Positions 44,757-56,330 of a DNA stretch of 64,000 nt are shown here, in pieces. The DNA is taken from the NCBI GenBank assembly GCA_947650285.1, contig CANTFL010000267.1:91205-155204 (forward strand), given 5' to 3'. The translations under genes and the position numbers were made by a program. The number at the start of each line of letters is the position of its first letter. Positions within the stretch are counted from its first letter, which is position 1. The notes under the pieces were generated by a model that searched no databases, was not told the origin of the DNA, and saw only the letters and a program-made list of their open reading frames with translations. This DNA is from Hyaloperonospora brassicae (taxonomy: Eukaryota; Oomycota; Peronosporomycetes; Peronosporales; Peronosporaceae).

Positions 44757-45233
44757 TACAACGAGGTCAAACGTCGGTTGGTAACCGATACATCGTATGT
44801 GGTTTACACCGGGGATGAGATCCTATAAAGGTGATATTGGAACACCCTATTAATCGTTGGGAGCTAACCTGTGCCATCCACCAAATACGATATCTTGTGG
44901 GAAGTATTTATTAGAACATTAGTGTCGAGAATAAGTACGTTTAGTCTGAGGCGTTCTTTTAGATAACAAAAAATGAAGATCAGTTCCCCTATTGATCAAA
45001 TAAAGACACTTTCCTTCATAAGGCGTCTCATGTCGTAATAGAGTAAAGTCTTCTTAAGACACAGACTCCTGATCACACCGTGCAGTCCATTGACTAAATC
45101 GTTTCACTCTCTTAAACAAGAATCTGGAGCCGTATAATCACCGACTTGTGGACTCGAGTTCTTGTTATGAACTACCTCGCTCACTAAGCAGAAAGACCTC
45201 CTATGTCTAGCAGCTGTAATACCGCCGCTTTAC
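44757..45233 (+). repeat. Gypsy-C 3' LTR
   Basis: About 477 bp. It begins TACAACGAGGTCAAACGTCG, a worn TGTAACGGGGTTACACGTCG, and ends CCGCCGCTTTAC. Its core (44,771-45,197) differs from the 5' LTR at roughly nine positions. The bases before it show no clean polypurine tract. Confidence 0.75.
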
Positions 45234-46897
45234 CTGTAAATTTTGTAATGCAACGATTAAATATTTGCGGGTCATTTATTATCTCTTTGACAGTTTTTTA
45301 CAAGTTTTATAGCATTTCAATGGGTTGTATACTACTATCTACGATTTGTATTGATTGAGCATAAGTGTTGAACAGAATCCACACAACTCAGATAAATAGA
45401 CGATTTTTAAAAAATTTGTGGCTAGCCATTTAAAATGACGGTCTTCATTTAAATTTTTCATTTGTTCCTGCACCGACGCGACTTTCAGTTGATTGTTTTC
45501 GAGCGCGATCGTCCATTCTACTGTCATAATTACGAACAGAAGATAGATTATCTAAATTATTGAATCTTTATCATTAACTGCTAATGAGCACTCGGCATAG
45601 AACTTGTCCAGTGGTACCAACGATTTACGCGGAAGGATTGAAGGTTCACGAAAAAGTACCAGAAATGGGGAAATTTAGGATCTGGACGCGTCTTCTTCAT
45701 TTTATAGCACTTCACACGGCACGTATTTATTAAATTACATTTAATTTTCTTATTGGATCTCATGTAAATGATTTGCGATGGAAAATTCCAAGGATGTAGA
45801 CTTTTTGTCGCTAAAATCAAGCCTTCTCGACGGGTACACGATAGTCCTATAAGGAAAATCTGAAAACCCGTCGACGCGATTAGTACTACTGACGACCAAC
45901 TATCATAAAATAACATGTCCCTGCAAGGAGAATTCGTTTATCTTAACTGTGTCGATTGCACATCGCTCATTAATCGTTTTGGTTTGAGATTTTTAAAATG
46001 ATTTATATCCGAAATTCAACTTGGAGTCTTCGTCAGATCAAGGGGATAGACCTACACTTGATCCATTATTCCACCAGACATTCTGTGCTAAGGTCTTGTA
46101 AAATTGTTTAAACTACGAAGAAGTGGGTACTTATTTCCTCGCACCAGTTTCCTTATTCATAATTTTTTATAACTACACGAGACCTTATTCCATCAATGTA
46201 TTCGAGATAATTGAGAGCTAACGTAGCCATGTACTCAATGATCGACTCTTTCGTCGACCTTGGGATCAACGTGGTGCCGCTTTTGGGCAACCGGTGTCTT
46301 CTTCTTTAGATGCTGTTCGCTAGGCAATATCCGATATCACGGTTCAAAAGCCTTATTCAAGCTCTAGATTTTGAGCGATTGCTGTGTTGGAGCACATGCC
46401 TAACAGCTTGTATCGTTATATAGTGGTTGATCGATTATAACTCTTGTGCATTCTAGCTTAATATTATCCACAGATCAGGCCATAGCCTCTCTCATAAAAA
46501 TTAAAACGCTTGTGAACTCTACACCCAGGTATCGTTTCAGCTATTATTGTCCGCTATTACATTCATCGTAATATGAGCCATGATAGTCCAAGAGCTACAT
46601 CAATTTAGTCATCCAAACCCAGTATTTTATATTTAAGTACGTTGTGCTCATCAAATTGCGTATAGTACATTTACACATAATGTCATATATTTTACTGGTG
46701 CGCATCGTTTACAACGCTCTGTTGTCCTCTCTGGTCAGTTTAAGCGCCAAACTAACATAAAAATACGATCATTGATATCGACGTCAGAAATAGTTATACG
46801 ACGTCCTACAGTCGACTAACGCTCAAATTGGTTTATTTTTGTCACTTCAATTTTTCATGGTGATGAGGGACACATTATCAAGGAGTCAATAATATGA
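45234..46897. other. Unassigned AT-rich spacer
   Basis: Minus frames 45,339-45,527 and 45,581-45,916 (111 codons) are unrecognised. The first has a short coiled-coil-like stretch (LKVASVQEQMKNLNEDRH). Nothing else. Confidence 0.3.
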
Positions 46898-47359
46898 AAA
46901 TATGTAATTGGGACAAAGCTTGGTCAAGAGGTCTGCAAATTCTATAAAGATGTTGAATCAGCAGTTAACTTCGATCCTACTGACCTCGACGTTTCTCATG
47001 AAGATCGCTTATATAAACTTGACCTCGATTCAGCATCGAAGCCGCGTCGCGACCCCTTCTCGGCCGACTTTCTTTTATTAAGTACAGCTGTCCGCAACAC
47101 TAGATTCGTCCGATACATCCGTAAGAGTAGTGTCCTGTCTTTGGTACCGATTATATTTCTGCAATCGTTTATATGCGGGAAAGCGAGTTCCTCTGCTCTT
47201 CACGTAGGCAAGATTCATTATCCTCACCCTCCGACCGTATATATTATCGAAGACAATAGTACCCATTCGACGCAATCCTATTTTAATATAGCTACCATAA
47301 GAATCACCACTGAGATTGCTTACCCTGCCATATATATCTTTATCAATACCATATGGTAA
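46898..47359 (+). other. 153-codon open frame without ATG at its start, unassigned
   Basis: A stop-free plus frame of 462 bp. Its first half is protein-like and acidic (CKFYKDVESAVNFDPTDLDV, then SHEDRLYKLDLDSASKPRR); the second half is hydrophobic and serine-rich. The first Met is at codon 82, so the start would have to be upstream in another frame or exon. A stop (TGA, 46,895-46,897) closes the frame just upstream. I do not recognise it; gag or an unknown transposon protein is possible. It is long for an AT-rich region, but only suggestive. Confidence 0.35.
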
Positions 47360-50300
47360 TCAAAAGGTACTTCCTCAAGACCAATCAGAGACACATTAAT
47401 CAGCGTGTCTTCATAAAAAATGGTTCTGGTATCAGTCGCCGATCGGTCGTCTTACTAACCGAATTTTTGAACGTCTTTACCGACTTTATAAGTTCTGGTT
47501 GTAAAGCTTAAGACCTAAGACCAAATTTATATTGGTAGGTTCGGTCGATATAACTGAGCAGTTAAGACATTTATTTCATTATCGAAGAGGCGTGTGCCCT
47601 TTAATGACATTCAAATCGATATGCTATCTCAACAGAAATTATATCTCGAGTTCATTGTGATTGGATATTTCTTTTTAAGCTTAAAGCTAGACTTTCATGA
47701 ATGTCAATTTAATAGCATCAATCTGTGCTTGCTGATGTCTCAACTATTTAAATTCTCATTTACCCTTCTCTCTCAACATCTCTAAATATAAAGTATCATG
47801 CTTCTTTATGTGTGGCGTCCTTATCGATCTCCGTGCCAAGTTCATGCTTAATAAATTTGGAATTTCGACATATGTTACTGTCTTTTCATAGCGAACAGCA
47901 TGTTTTTGCAGTCGGCCTTGCTGATGGCCGAGCTCTTTTGTTCGAACGCATCCCGTTCAAAGCAACCTAACTGGCGATGTATTAGAGCGTGTCGTGAAGG
48001 CTATCTGTATCTCAATCAACATGCGTGTGTTGGATGGAACGAACGTGGTCGGTTGAACAGACTAAAATGTTCTGCTTGGTAAAACGTCGAATTTCCCGCT
48101 TGTTAAAAAACATAACAATCTTGCTGCACTGACAAAGTATAAAAAGGTGCCTCGCACCCTCACGTCCACGTTACGTGCAAAAGTTTTTTATTTTTGATAC
48201 GGACACGTAAAGAGGAAGGAAAAAGTTGAACTTATTATATTTCTGAATGTTTTTATAGAAATTCTTTTATTATTTTCTTCATTGAATCAACTCCGAACTC
48301 CTAATGAAGCTGCTCGCTCACCACCTAGTGCCCGTGTCTCGCAGCGACTGGTGGCTAAATTAGATAAAGTAATGGAATATACCAATCAGGAAGTGGAATG
48401 GCGTTGGTATAACGGTCTAAATTAATTATCCTCAAATATGAACTACTGCAAGTACGTATAGGAGAATAAAATCATTTATTATAACAATGTAATCGACCCC
48501 ATTCTGGTGTTTATTACATGAAACGGGCTCTCTTCGTTCTACCACTGACTACAATCGCCACTAATTCAAACATGTTCTTCAATTAAGCGAGCGCCAACTC
48601 GATCTCATTGCAAAATCTGCAAATTCTCGAGCGCTTTCACACGCTTTTTAAGCATTGCGCTTGGAGCTTCCTGAAATTTGTGAAGGCTTCAGTAGTTACC
48701 GACCAGCGTAGGTTCACGTAACGATGTCGAAGATGTGCGACGCTCTCGCGGAGTAGGGGCGTAAGGTCACGGTGCAGCTGAACATTCAATTTCATTGTCT
48801 CTACGATTCGAATGGAAGTGGTCCGTTGAGTCGAATATGGACGTTTGCGGTGGTGATACAGCATGGCGTAAAATTTGACAGTGTCGGTAATGCACTAATC
48901 ATTATAGCAAATCAGAGAAAATCTAAGACGCGTCTAATCTTCCGAAAATCGTCTTGCTTGCCAGCGATGTGATAATTCACACGCGCAGCGCAATCAAATC
49001 TCTTCATCTTTGCAGTAACATACACGGTCTGAACGTCCCTATTGCGGATAGATTGCACTCGCATTGCGGTTCTCACGAAGGGATCGTTCTATCGATATTC
49101 CGTTACTATGTATACGGCTGTTTCAGGCAGTGCTGTGTCCATCGACGTGAAACCGATGTCACCTGCACTGACATTCCCCGTGGCGCACAGTCCACATCCT
49201 CCAGAGAACTCGTGATACGTATATGAATATTTCTAAGGTAAGGTTTAAAAGGTTTTGGTCTCAGTGACGCACTGCTGTACTGCCTGACCCAAACGGGACG
49301 AGTCGATTCGCCACTGGCGTAGATGAGACTCTATCGCGAGCAGCGCAATAATTTACGCTATCAAGTTTTCAGTACGCTAGTCTCCAGGTCGCTGTGGCTT
49401 AGGTGTTTCGAGCCGCCGACTCTGCACGTTTCGTGTCTTTGAAGTTATTTATTTGGAATACACCTGCCATGCTGATGCGCTTAGCCAGTATTTTGAAGCA
49501 GAGAAACGGCGTTTGACCACCGTGTGTGAAGTTAAGCAGGACAGCTGGAGTCCCAACACATGCGGCTAGTATTTTTCTTAAACCGCGTTTCTATTTTGCC
49601 GCTATTCGAGACTCGATGAGATCTTAGTGACCGCGGCGATTATAGGTGGTCGCTCGTTTTCATCTGTGCATTTTGGCAGTGAGGTACTCTAAGTAACGAG
49701 TCGTCTCCGCGTTGATCAGAAGACGAACTGGCTAATGGCTTTTCTTTGTCTATCGACTTTATCAAACACGCTAACACAAGATATTGCCACAGGCCTCACT
49801 GCGAGCGTTGGCATGTCATTTTTAACGTATCGAAAGCGACTCATTATAAGGCACATTACTTCGTTACCCCATTCTAGTGTGGGGTAAAAATATAAACATT
49901 GTATCAGTCACTCCCTTTTGCAGCTACGACGTTTGAATTTAAAATCGTGATGTTAGTTATCTCAGATGTCAAGATCTGTCTTTCCTCCGCGAATACTGCA
50001 TACATGTGATACGACAGCTAAACGTGCTTCGAGAAATGATGCTGTGCAGCTTGAGATACTCAAGCTACGCTTAGTGGCAAGCATCGCACCGACGCGCAGT
50101 ACTGACGTCTGGCGCCCGAATGAGACTTCTCAGCCAGACGTTCCAGCACTTATTTGATGATCGACTCAGAAAACGCGTCTATGTAGCAGCGGTGGAGGGG
50201 GTCAATACAAATGAAAGGTTATGGCTTCTTGGTGAATAACTCGACTGTTGGTCGCTGTATTTCCTTCTTGAGATTGCCGATAAAATGGCTTTGCATCCAG

Positions 50301-50831
50301 AAGACAAAGAAAAGCTGATCATGGAGATTTCAGCTCCCTTTAGTCACTGTGCACATGGATTCGATAGCGCAGCCTGTCCTACATTTCGATAACTCATCCA
50401 TGCCTTATCGACAAGTCCAAACGGTAAACACCGATCATGGTAAGCGTACTTGGCGTATCCAGCATTATCCCGCGACAGTCGATGCTCGATTTATCTGGAT
50501 GCATTTGAAATTGTCGAGCAAAGAGAAGTACTGCCATTATATCGCATGAACGGCGTACCGAACAAAGCAGCCGCAATTGTAGCGAAACTTTTCGGTAGTC
50601 ATACGTATGATTGACGCAGCACCCTATATATTGTTTCCCCAAGCCACGGACGTGCCATTCGAGGTGTTGCCTTGGCAGCGTGTGTAGGCTATACCCGATT
50701 GGTCGTGTTGAATTTTTGCAAAAGTATACTGTCGCCTTCAACTTTTTGTAAGGTCTTTGAAGTGTGTTGGGACGTGTATCATCGATAGAAGCATCTGATT
50801 CACGCACATCATCGTTTCGCTTTACGAAGCC
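47360..50831. other. Unassigned 3.5 kb with a faint RT-like trace
   Basis: Short frames on both strands, among them 48,637-48,864 (minus), 48,772-48,972 and 48,954-49,226 (plus), 50,349-50,549 (plus) and 50,394-50,807 (minus, 137 codons). At 50,280-50,340 the plus strand reads ADKMALHPEDKEKLIMEISA, reminiscent of the HPEDREKTAF.T segment of Gypsy reverse transcriptases from a lineage other than Gypsy-B/C/D. No catalytic motif follows. A GC-richer block starts near 48,900, unlike the AT-rich DNA before it. Confidence 0.3.
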
Positions 50832-51312
50832 TAAAGCGGCGGTACACAGCTCCTTAAGTCAGAGCAAGACTTAACGCTTAATGAGCAACTAAAGGTTCTA
50901 CGAACCCGACTCAAAGAGTCAACAAGCTCAGAGAGCTCACGGTCGTTGTTCCAGGGGGGCCAAACGTATCAAAGAGTCAAACGCACAGAGTGAACAAGGA
51001 GTAGCTACCGTAACAAGGCGTCGCTAACTCCTTAACGATCACAAGACGCCTCAAACAGGCACGTGTCTATCGGATCAAAATGGGAACTGAATTCTATTTC
51101 TTCTTTTAACCTAAAAAACACCGTAGAACAAAGTAAATAACCTACTCGCTAATGTCCTAAATAAACCTCTCAAAAGATCTCATAATCAATGGTAGACCGA
51201 CATCAGTCTTCAACAATTGATACTGTGTCATAATATTACTTTAAAAGGGAATCCCATCCCTTTTGTGCACCACGCCTATTGTCGACTACCATCGACGTGT
51301 AACCCCGTTACA
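50832..51312 (-). repeat. Gypsy-D 3' LTR
   Basis: 481 bp, ending on the plus strand in CCCCGTTACA. It is nearly identical to the 5' LTR in its core, with four substitutions and two one-base indels by eye. The outermost 12 bp at one end and 16 bp at the other differ at about one base in three. Confidence 0.85.
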
Positions 51313-51378
51313 CGCTCCCCTTCAGACTAACGTTACAAGAAAACGTCAATCAAATTCTTTCTTTGGAAAGGACGGTGT

Positions 51379-52497
51379 GTGTGCGCTACAACCTTTAGTG
51401 TTTGTAAAACAAGAAGCACGATGGCATCGCGACCCAATGAGTCCTCTACTCTCTCTTCCTGCCTTGGCATTGATGTGAAAGTGGATTATGGTAGCAAAAC
51501 CAATATCCATAGTGAAAAGAGTACAATGTCCGACTCACCATTGCAAGGGGCAGCGCCTCATATTGCACCAAAACCATTTGCCGAGCGTGGCGAAGCCAAT
51601 GCGCAATCGGCGCCGCATCAAGCACCCATAGTGGGCGATGCCATCATCACCAATCCGCTCTTTGAGCAACAACAGTTGGCTATCCAACGAGAAGAGATCG
51701 GTTAGTGCCGTATGCAGTTTGCTGCAACCCTTGAGGGTCGTCGTGGCTATTTTTTTACCCCAATCGGTGTGGAAGAGCATATAGACCGAACGGCAGGTCG
51801 TTCTTTAGTAACGTGGGCCATTGGCGCTGAGCCTACATCTTCTGATGAGGTGTCGAGTCGACATGCACTTTGTGAGAGGTATCTGCAACCCCACTTGACG
51901 ACTCGAAGTCAATACAATTGCGACTTGACACGCAAGAACGGGGTGCACCGGTCCACCGATGAAGGGTATACCCACCATCTTATTCGCGGTCGAATCTCAA
52001 AAGGAAGAAGACAACTCTTTTGTTCGCTGGGTGCATCGGAAACGACACCTCAGCAGCGTGTTAGCTCTCAGGGCAAGTGCCGATGTGGCAGACGTCTAGA
52101 AAGAAAGCTTCGGTATGATCACGCTAGACATACCGCCAGAGGCCAGTTGTGAACTCGCACACGCTATGCTACGGCTGTGCCGGCTTATGTAAGTGTTGGT
52201 CAAGCGGTACCCAAAAACCCACCTGCCTCCACCACTATTGGTGAGAAGAGCTCTCGGTCGAGGGGTGACTCCTGCCACATTGTTCAAAATAATCCACGGC
52301 GTATAAGCAATACTGCCGAAGGGGTGTCTCAAACTCCCATGAGTTTATCGACTCCGGGTATCATCTCCACTTCACCACATACTGGTATTGACCCTGACGA
52401 AGACGTCGTTTTAATAATCGCTCCAAATGGAACTGACGATTTCCTTGATCATCGAGAAGCGTCGGAAGTGGTTGGTATACGGAAGGAGAAGCATTAG
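51379..52497 (+). other. Antisense open frame in the Gypsy-D 3' region
   Basis: On the strand opposite to gag-pol one frame runs for 373 codons with only two stops (TAG at 51,703-51,705, TGA at 52,150-52,152). A chance frame of this length would hold many more. The first 108 codons have real protein-like composition (ITNPLFEQQQLAIQREEIG, FAERGEANAQSAPHQAP). The last quarter overlaps the chromodomain in antisense. The first ATG is at 51,421; 51,379 may also serve. No domain recognised. Some plant Gypsy elements carry antisense genes in this position, so it could be an accessory gene; it could also be a stretch that happens to be open. Confidence 0.4.
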
Positions 52498-52990
52498 AAG
52501 GTGCTTCTCGAGTTAAGTGGTCTCCCTGTGGCATTGGCTAAGACCCAGAGTGCGTTCGACTCAATGCAAGAACGTGTTGAGGTGTTGGACTTGGGATAAG
52601 CCCGTGTCCAGGCATTGGAGTTGGGCCGAGCCTGGATGGAGGCATAGCTTGACCTCCTAATACGGATTTAGCAACCGATGGCACGGCCAACCTACGCGGC
52701 GCAAGAGCCTCCAAGTTCACGTGGGACGGATCCCGATACGGATTAAGGAAGATAACGTGTAGCACGGGGTGTGTGGTGTGTTTTCGCAGAAGGTCGAGCG
52801 CATACGCAAGTCTCTTCTTGGCGACGACCGTAAATGGTTCAATGAAGCGCGGACGCAACTTTGTCTTGAAAACAGCAGACACTACATTTGTAGGTAAGTT
52901 TTTAGCATGAAGTAGAACTTGGTCTCCGACCTCAATACGTTCAATTCAACCTCTGACTTTTGCATTAGCTTGTTTATTCTGTTTGTCTTG
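52250..52990 (-). pseudogene. Gypsy-D integrase C-terminus and chromodomain
   Basis: The minus frame 52,538-52,882 begins SAVFKTKLRPRFIEPFTVVA, the GPY/F module (K-L-x-P-R-x-I-G-P-F-x-V, with E for G). It continues THPVLHVIFLNPYRDPSHVN, then a proline-rich linker. After a frameshift the chromodomain reads FHLERLLKRRLRQGQYQYVV, then K-W-R, a TGA stop, and Y-P-E-S...W-E-F-E-T-P (about 52,330-52,440). The domain binds methylated histone tails in other chromoviruses. The stop sits where the family has Gly (KWRGYP). Confidence 0.75.
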
Positions 52991-53011
52991 GCTATCAGCC
53001 AGTGCGTCACG

Positions 53012-53953
53012 CTAATTGAGTAAGACATTCAATCGCGTTGAGAGAAACTCGCTTACCTGTTTTTGAACAGTAGCAGGGCTGATATCAGCAAGCCGATCGA
53101 CAACTCCTCCCCCACCAAGCCCTGAACCACGCAGTGGTAGCTTTAACGGAACGCGAGGGTGTGTGAGGCCATTCACATAAAACGGTGTGTAGCCGGTGGA
53201 GGCATGCACGGCGTTATTAAACGCAAACTCAACGACAGGGATCATCGAACTCCAACGCTTAGGCGTTTCAGGAGAAACGATGCGCAAGATGTCACCGATG
53301 ATGCGATTTACTCGTTCGGTTTGACCATCAGTCTGCGGAAGATGCGCTGTGGACATATCCAAACGTGTGCCGAGCACCTGGAAGATGGTTTTTCAAAACT
53401 TCCCAATGAAGCGAGGATCTCTATCAGAGACAATCGCCACAGGCAAGCCATGTTGTCGAAACACTCGATCGATAAACAGCGTAGCTGTACCTTCACCATC
53501 AATGGTATCTGGGACCGCTGCAAAATGAGCCATCTTGCTCAAACGGTCAACAAAGACCACAATACCCGTATTTCCATACGAATTTTTCGGTAATCTGAAC
53601 AGGAAGTCCATACTGATAGACTCCCAACACCCTTTGGGTATAGGCAAACTAGCCACAGGCGCGGCCGCGTGAGGTGGTTGTTTCACCCGTTGACACGTTT
53701 CACACGTACGCACATATGTGCTCACCATTTGTATAGGTTAAGCTACCAATAGCATTGGCTAACTAAGCCCTAGGTCTTCTCTCGACCGATAGCCACTCAA
53801 CGCAGAATCATGCGCCTCATATAGGATCTGATTCTTCAACTCCTCATCATGAGGTACAACGATGCGAGGGGTATCCTCTACATCCGTGCTATAGCACAAC
53901 ATTCCCTGATCGATGAAATATAGATGTAGTCTATACCGCAAACGCGCCGACAA
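53012..53953 (-). pseudogene. Gypsy-D integrase
   Basis: Three minus-strand pieces. 53,759-53,953: QILYEAHDSALSGYRSRED, histidine half of the HHCC finger (second His replaced by Tyr). 53,393-53,728: TCETCQRVK (cysteine half), SMDFLFRLP with the first catalytic Asp, then VSDRDPRFIGKF with the second. 53,012-53,377: DGQTERVNRI with the catalytic Glu, then EFAFNNAVHASTGYTPFY. The D, D, E triad is complete. Frames break at about 53,740 and 53,390. Plus-strand frame 53,159-53,593 (144 codons) is the antisense shadow. Confidence 0.9.
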
Positions 53954-54123
53954 TTCAATGTCTAAGTCCTTAAACTCCTAGGTCCCTAGAGCTCGTAGCA
54001 GAGCTACACAGTGTTCATCTTTGTTATATATGTACAGATTAGGTCAGTGACCGAGGACGACAGAGTCTAAACACGAGCAAGCTCAAAGTCAGGCCTTCGT
54101 GACAACGCATCAGTCAAAGCATT

Positions 54124-54717
54124 CTACTTGCCCGGCGTATACTCGACCTCGAAGTTGTATTCGGCAAAGAATGAAAGCCAACGAGACATTATCTGAGAGA
54201 TGTGTGGCGACTGGGTCGCAGTGCGTAATGACACAAGATCGGTGTAGACCACAAACGGCTTAGAGCCAAGCAGATAAACTCTGGATTTGACGAGAGCATA
54301 CCTAAATATAAGTATCTCCTGGTCATAAATTGGATAATTCTTTGTAGTAGCTTTGAGCTGCCAAGACTCAAACGCAATGACGCGCTCGCGTCCCTCAATA
54401 TATGTCTGCAACAGAGCACTGCCTATGGCAAGGTCAGATGCGTCACGGACGACACTGAAAGATCGATTAGGATTATGCAAAGCCAAGATTGGAGCATGAA
54501 GTAGACTCTCCTTTACTGCTTGAAAAGCATAATGCTCGGTGCTAGTCCATTGCCATTGCACATCCTTTTTAAAGAGGTTGAATAATGGCCAAGCCACATA
54601 TGCGTAATTCGCACTGTACTTGTGTACGTAATTGGCAAGGCCAAGCCACTTACGTAAGTCCTTTTGGTTCTTTGAAAATGGGCAATCAACTATAGCTATT
54701 ACCTTAGCAGGATCCAC
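54124..54717 (-). pseudogene. Gypsy-D RT connection and RNase H
   Basis: A 197-codon undamaged minus frame. It starts MDPAKVIAIVDCPFSKNQKD and LRKWLGLANYVHKY (RT thumb/connection, usual L..FLGL.NYYR.F), then VQWQWTSTEHYAFQAVKESL, then the RNase H with VVRDASDLAIGSAL (first catalytic Asp) and QEILIFRYALVKSRVYLLGS. The C-terminal end is WLSFFAEYNFEVEYTPGK, the normal end before the integrase. E of the second position is kept in YDQEI. The Lys-Pro-Gly-type end suggests the frame is complete for this domain. It is the longest intact coding unit of the element. Confidence 0.9.
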
Positions 54718-55835
54718 TCGAAGGACTCGCTTACCAATAAAGCACTTCTAACATGTAACATCTTATGCACCAAATATGCACTTAGACGCGTTGGCGTACA
54801 GCTTATTCGTGCGTATGCACTCGAGCTCCGCTCGTAAATGATTATGTGATTGTTCACATCTGACCGAACGTTCATAGCACGACTATGGACAAAGATGTCA
54901 TCAAAGTATGTCTGTGCATGACCTCTGTGAGCTCTGAACAATTGTGTCACAAGACGATTGAGTGTAGCCGGGTCATTTGATAATCCTTGCGGCATAACAA
55001 GCCACTCCCAGATCATACCGCTTGGATGGCTGACCGCTGTCAGCGGAATATCGCTTTCTCGCATGAGCAGCTGGTATAAAACATCGACTAAGTCGAGCGC
55101 ACTGTACATTAAACATCCCACAATATTGTTCTAAAGAACATCCTTCCTCGATATTGGTGTCTGAGCCGGGATGGTGGCCGAATTAAGCTTATTGTAAGCA
55201 TGAGCAGTGCGCAACATATCATTGAGCTTTTTGACACAGAAGGTAGGTGTGGAATGGGGAGATTTTCTCTCACGTACTATTCCTGTTGCTTGATTCGCAC
55301 GAAAGAAGTCGTCAATGACGTCACACTGTTCCTTCGGTAAAGGCCACTGCCGTGTTACGCAGTATTTAGTTCCAGGAACCAAGTCAATTTTGTGACGTAC
55401 ACCTCTGTCGGGAGGTAAGACGGACGGTGGGTTGTGACACACCACGTCCTGAAACTCCTTAACCAAAGGATAGAACGGATCCAGAGGATCCTTAAGGATC
55501 GAAGATTCACTACAGGCATCAAATGCCGCCTTTTTGTCCTCAAGGACAGACTCGTCCAATAACGAGGATGAGTTCAACTCGATATCAGTCCGAATGACCA
55601 CTAACTCGGATAATTCTCCTGCCTGCAAGGCTTGGCTAGATTTGCCGTCAGACATTTTGTTTAGGTCAATGAGAGTATCCAAGGAAGGAAAAGTCTCAAG
55701 ACTAATATTGCCATCATCATGGCCAGTCAATCCATTGACAAGTGTATATAGTGTATTATAACTATTGCCCCTTCGATTCTTCTCAGACGTTGAGCGCATA
55801 CCAGTTGCTACCCTACGCTGGGATTGTTTCCTCAA
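54699..55835 (-). pseudogene. Gypsy-D reverse transcriptase
   Basis: Two minus frames separated by a break near 55,125. 55,131-55,835 (234 codons): a variable acidic linker, then EFQDVVCHNPPSVLP, VRHKIDLVPGTKYCVTRQWP and PHSTPTFCVKKLNDMLRTAH. 54,699-55,121 (140 codons): LMYSALDLVDVLYQLLM, MIWEWLVMPQGLSNDPATLN and the catalytic TYFDDIFVHSRA. All the fingers-palm landmarks of Ty3/Gypsy RT are present including Y-F-D-D. The last part of the second frame drifts into a wrong phase and resumes as the RNase H frame starting at 54,717. Confidence 0.9.
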
Positions 55836-56330
55836 TTAAACCTTACGTCTCCTAGAGGCCGAGAAAGTAGGGTCCCGTGGTTGCTATTCATATTAGCACG
55901 CTCTATACGAGAGCTCATGTCTTGAACGACATCTGGAGAAGTGTTACGTATCTCGAACACTTCACCCAGTGAATTTACACGTACCACTTCACGTACAGCA
56001 TCCGTGCCTAGCCCTGAATACTTTCGCTTCACGCAAACAATGTCATTACCGACATTCAGTGAGGTGCCACCTCGGCCGCCCTCACTCGGTGAAATTTCAC
56101 GTACCACCCCACTTACATTAAAGGGATTACATTCTTAATGTCTCGGCCCTAGGCCAACCATGCCTGCAGCATGCGGTGCCTCAGTATCACAACGAGTATC
56201 ACTCAACGGAGTATAACTTTCTTCACATCTGGTGAAAGAGCTCCGCTCAATATGGATGTCATTGACATTGTAGTTAATTAACTCTGACATACCAATGTCC
56301 AGCACATTGACATCTTCCGTCATTGGCTCG
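55832..56330 (-). pseudogene. Gypsy-D protease-RT linker
   Basis: Two open minus frames (55,832-56,107 and 56,135-56,323) without a fold I recognise. They are rich in Ser, Glu and Asp, as in the same position of other elements of this lineage. A GGTGAAATTTCACGTACCAC-like motif is repeated with variation near 55,975-56,000 and 56,090-56,110. Confidence 0.5.

Larger units (their letters stand above)
36520..45233 (+). mobile_element. Gypsy-C, full-length but decayed Ty3/Gypsy chromovirus
   Basis: An 8.7 kb element with two LTRs (36,520-36,997 and 44,757-45,233) and gag-pol in the same order as Gypsy-D, with which it shares LTR, primer-site region, coding order and antisense 3' region. The 15 or so bases after the left LTR (TTGTTATGACTAGTCGTCAA) align with TTGGTAGCACTAGTAGTCAA in Gypsy-D, which confirms the LTR border. 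No 5 bp target duplication is seen. Most coding sequence is about two-thirds identical to Gypsy-D by eye and full of stops, yet one integrase patch is about 95% identical (see findings). Confidence 0.8.

Noticed and set aside
36520..45233. The 427 bp direct repeat as two independent insertions of a small element
   Set aside because: Its flanks align with the Gypsy-D LTR ends and primer-site region, and gag-pol lies between in the right order, so LTRs of one element fit better.
48138..48147. TATAAAAAGG as a core promoter
   Set aside because: An isolated match in AT-rich DNA with no gene downstream.
53159..53593. 144-codon plus-strand open frame
   Set aside because: Exact antisense of the Gypsy-D integrase, whose motifs are on the minus strand.
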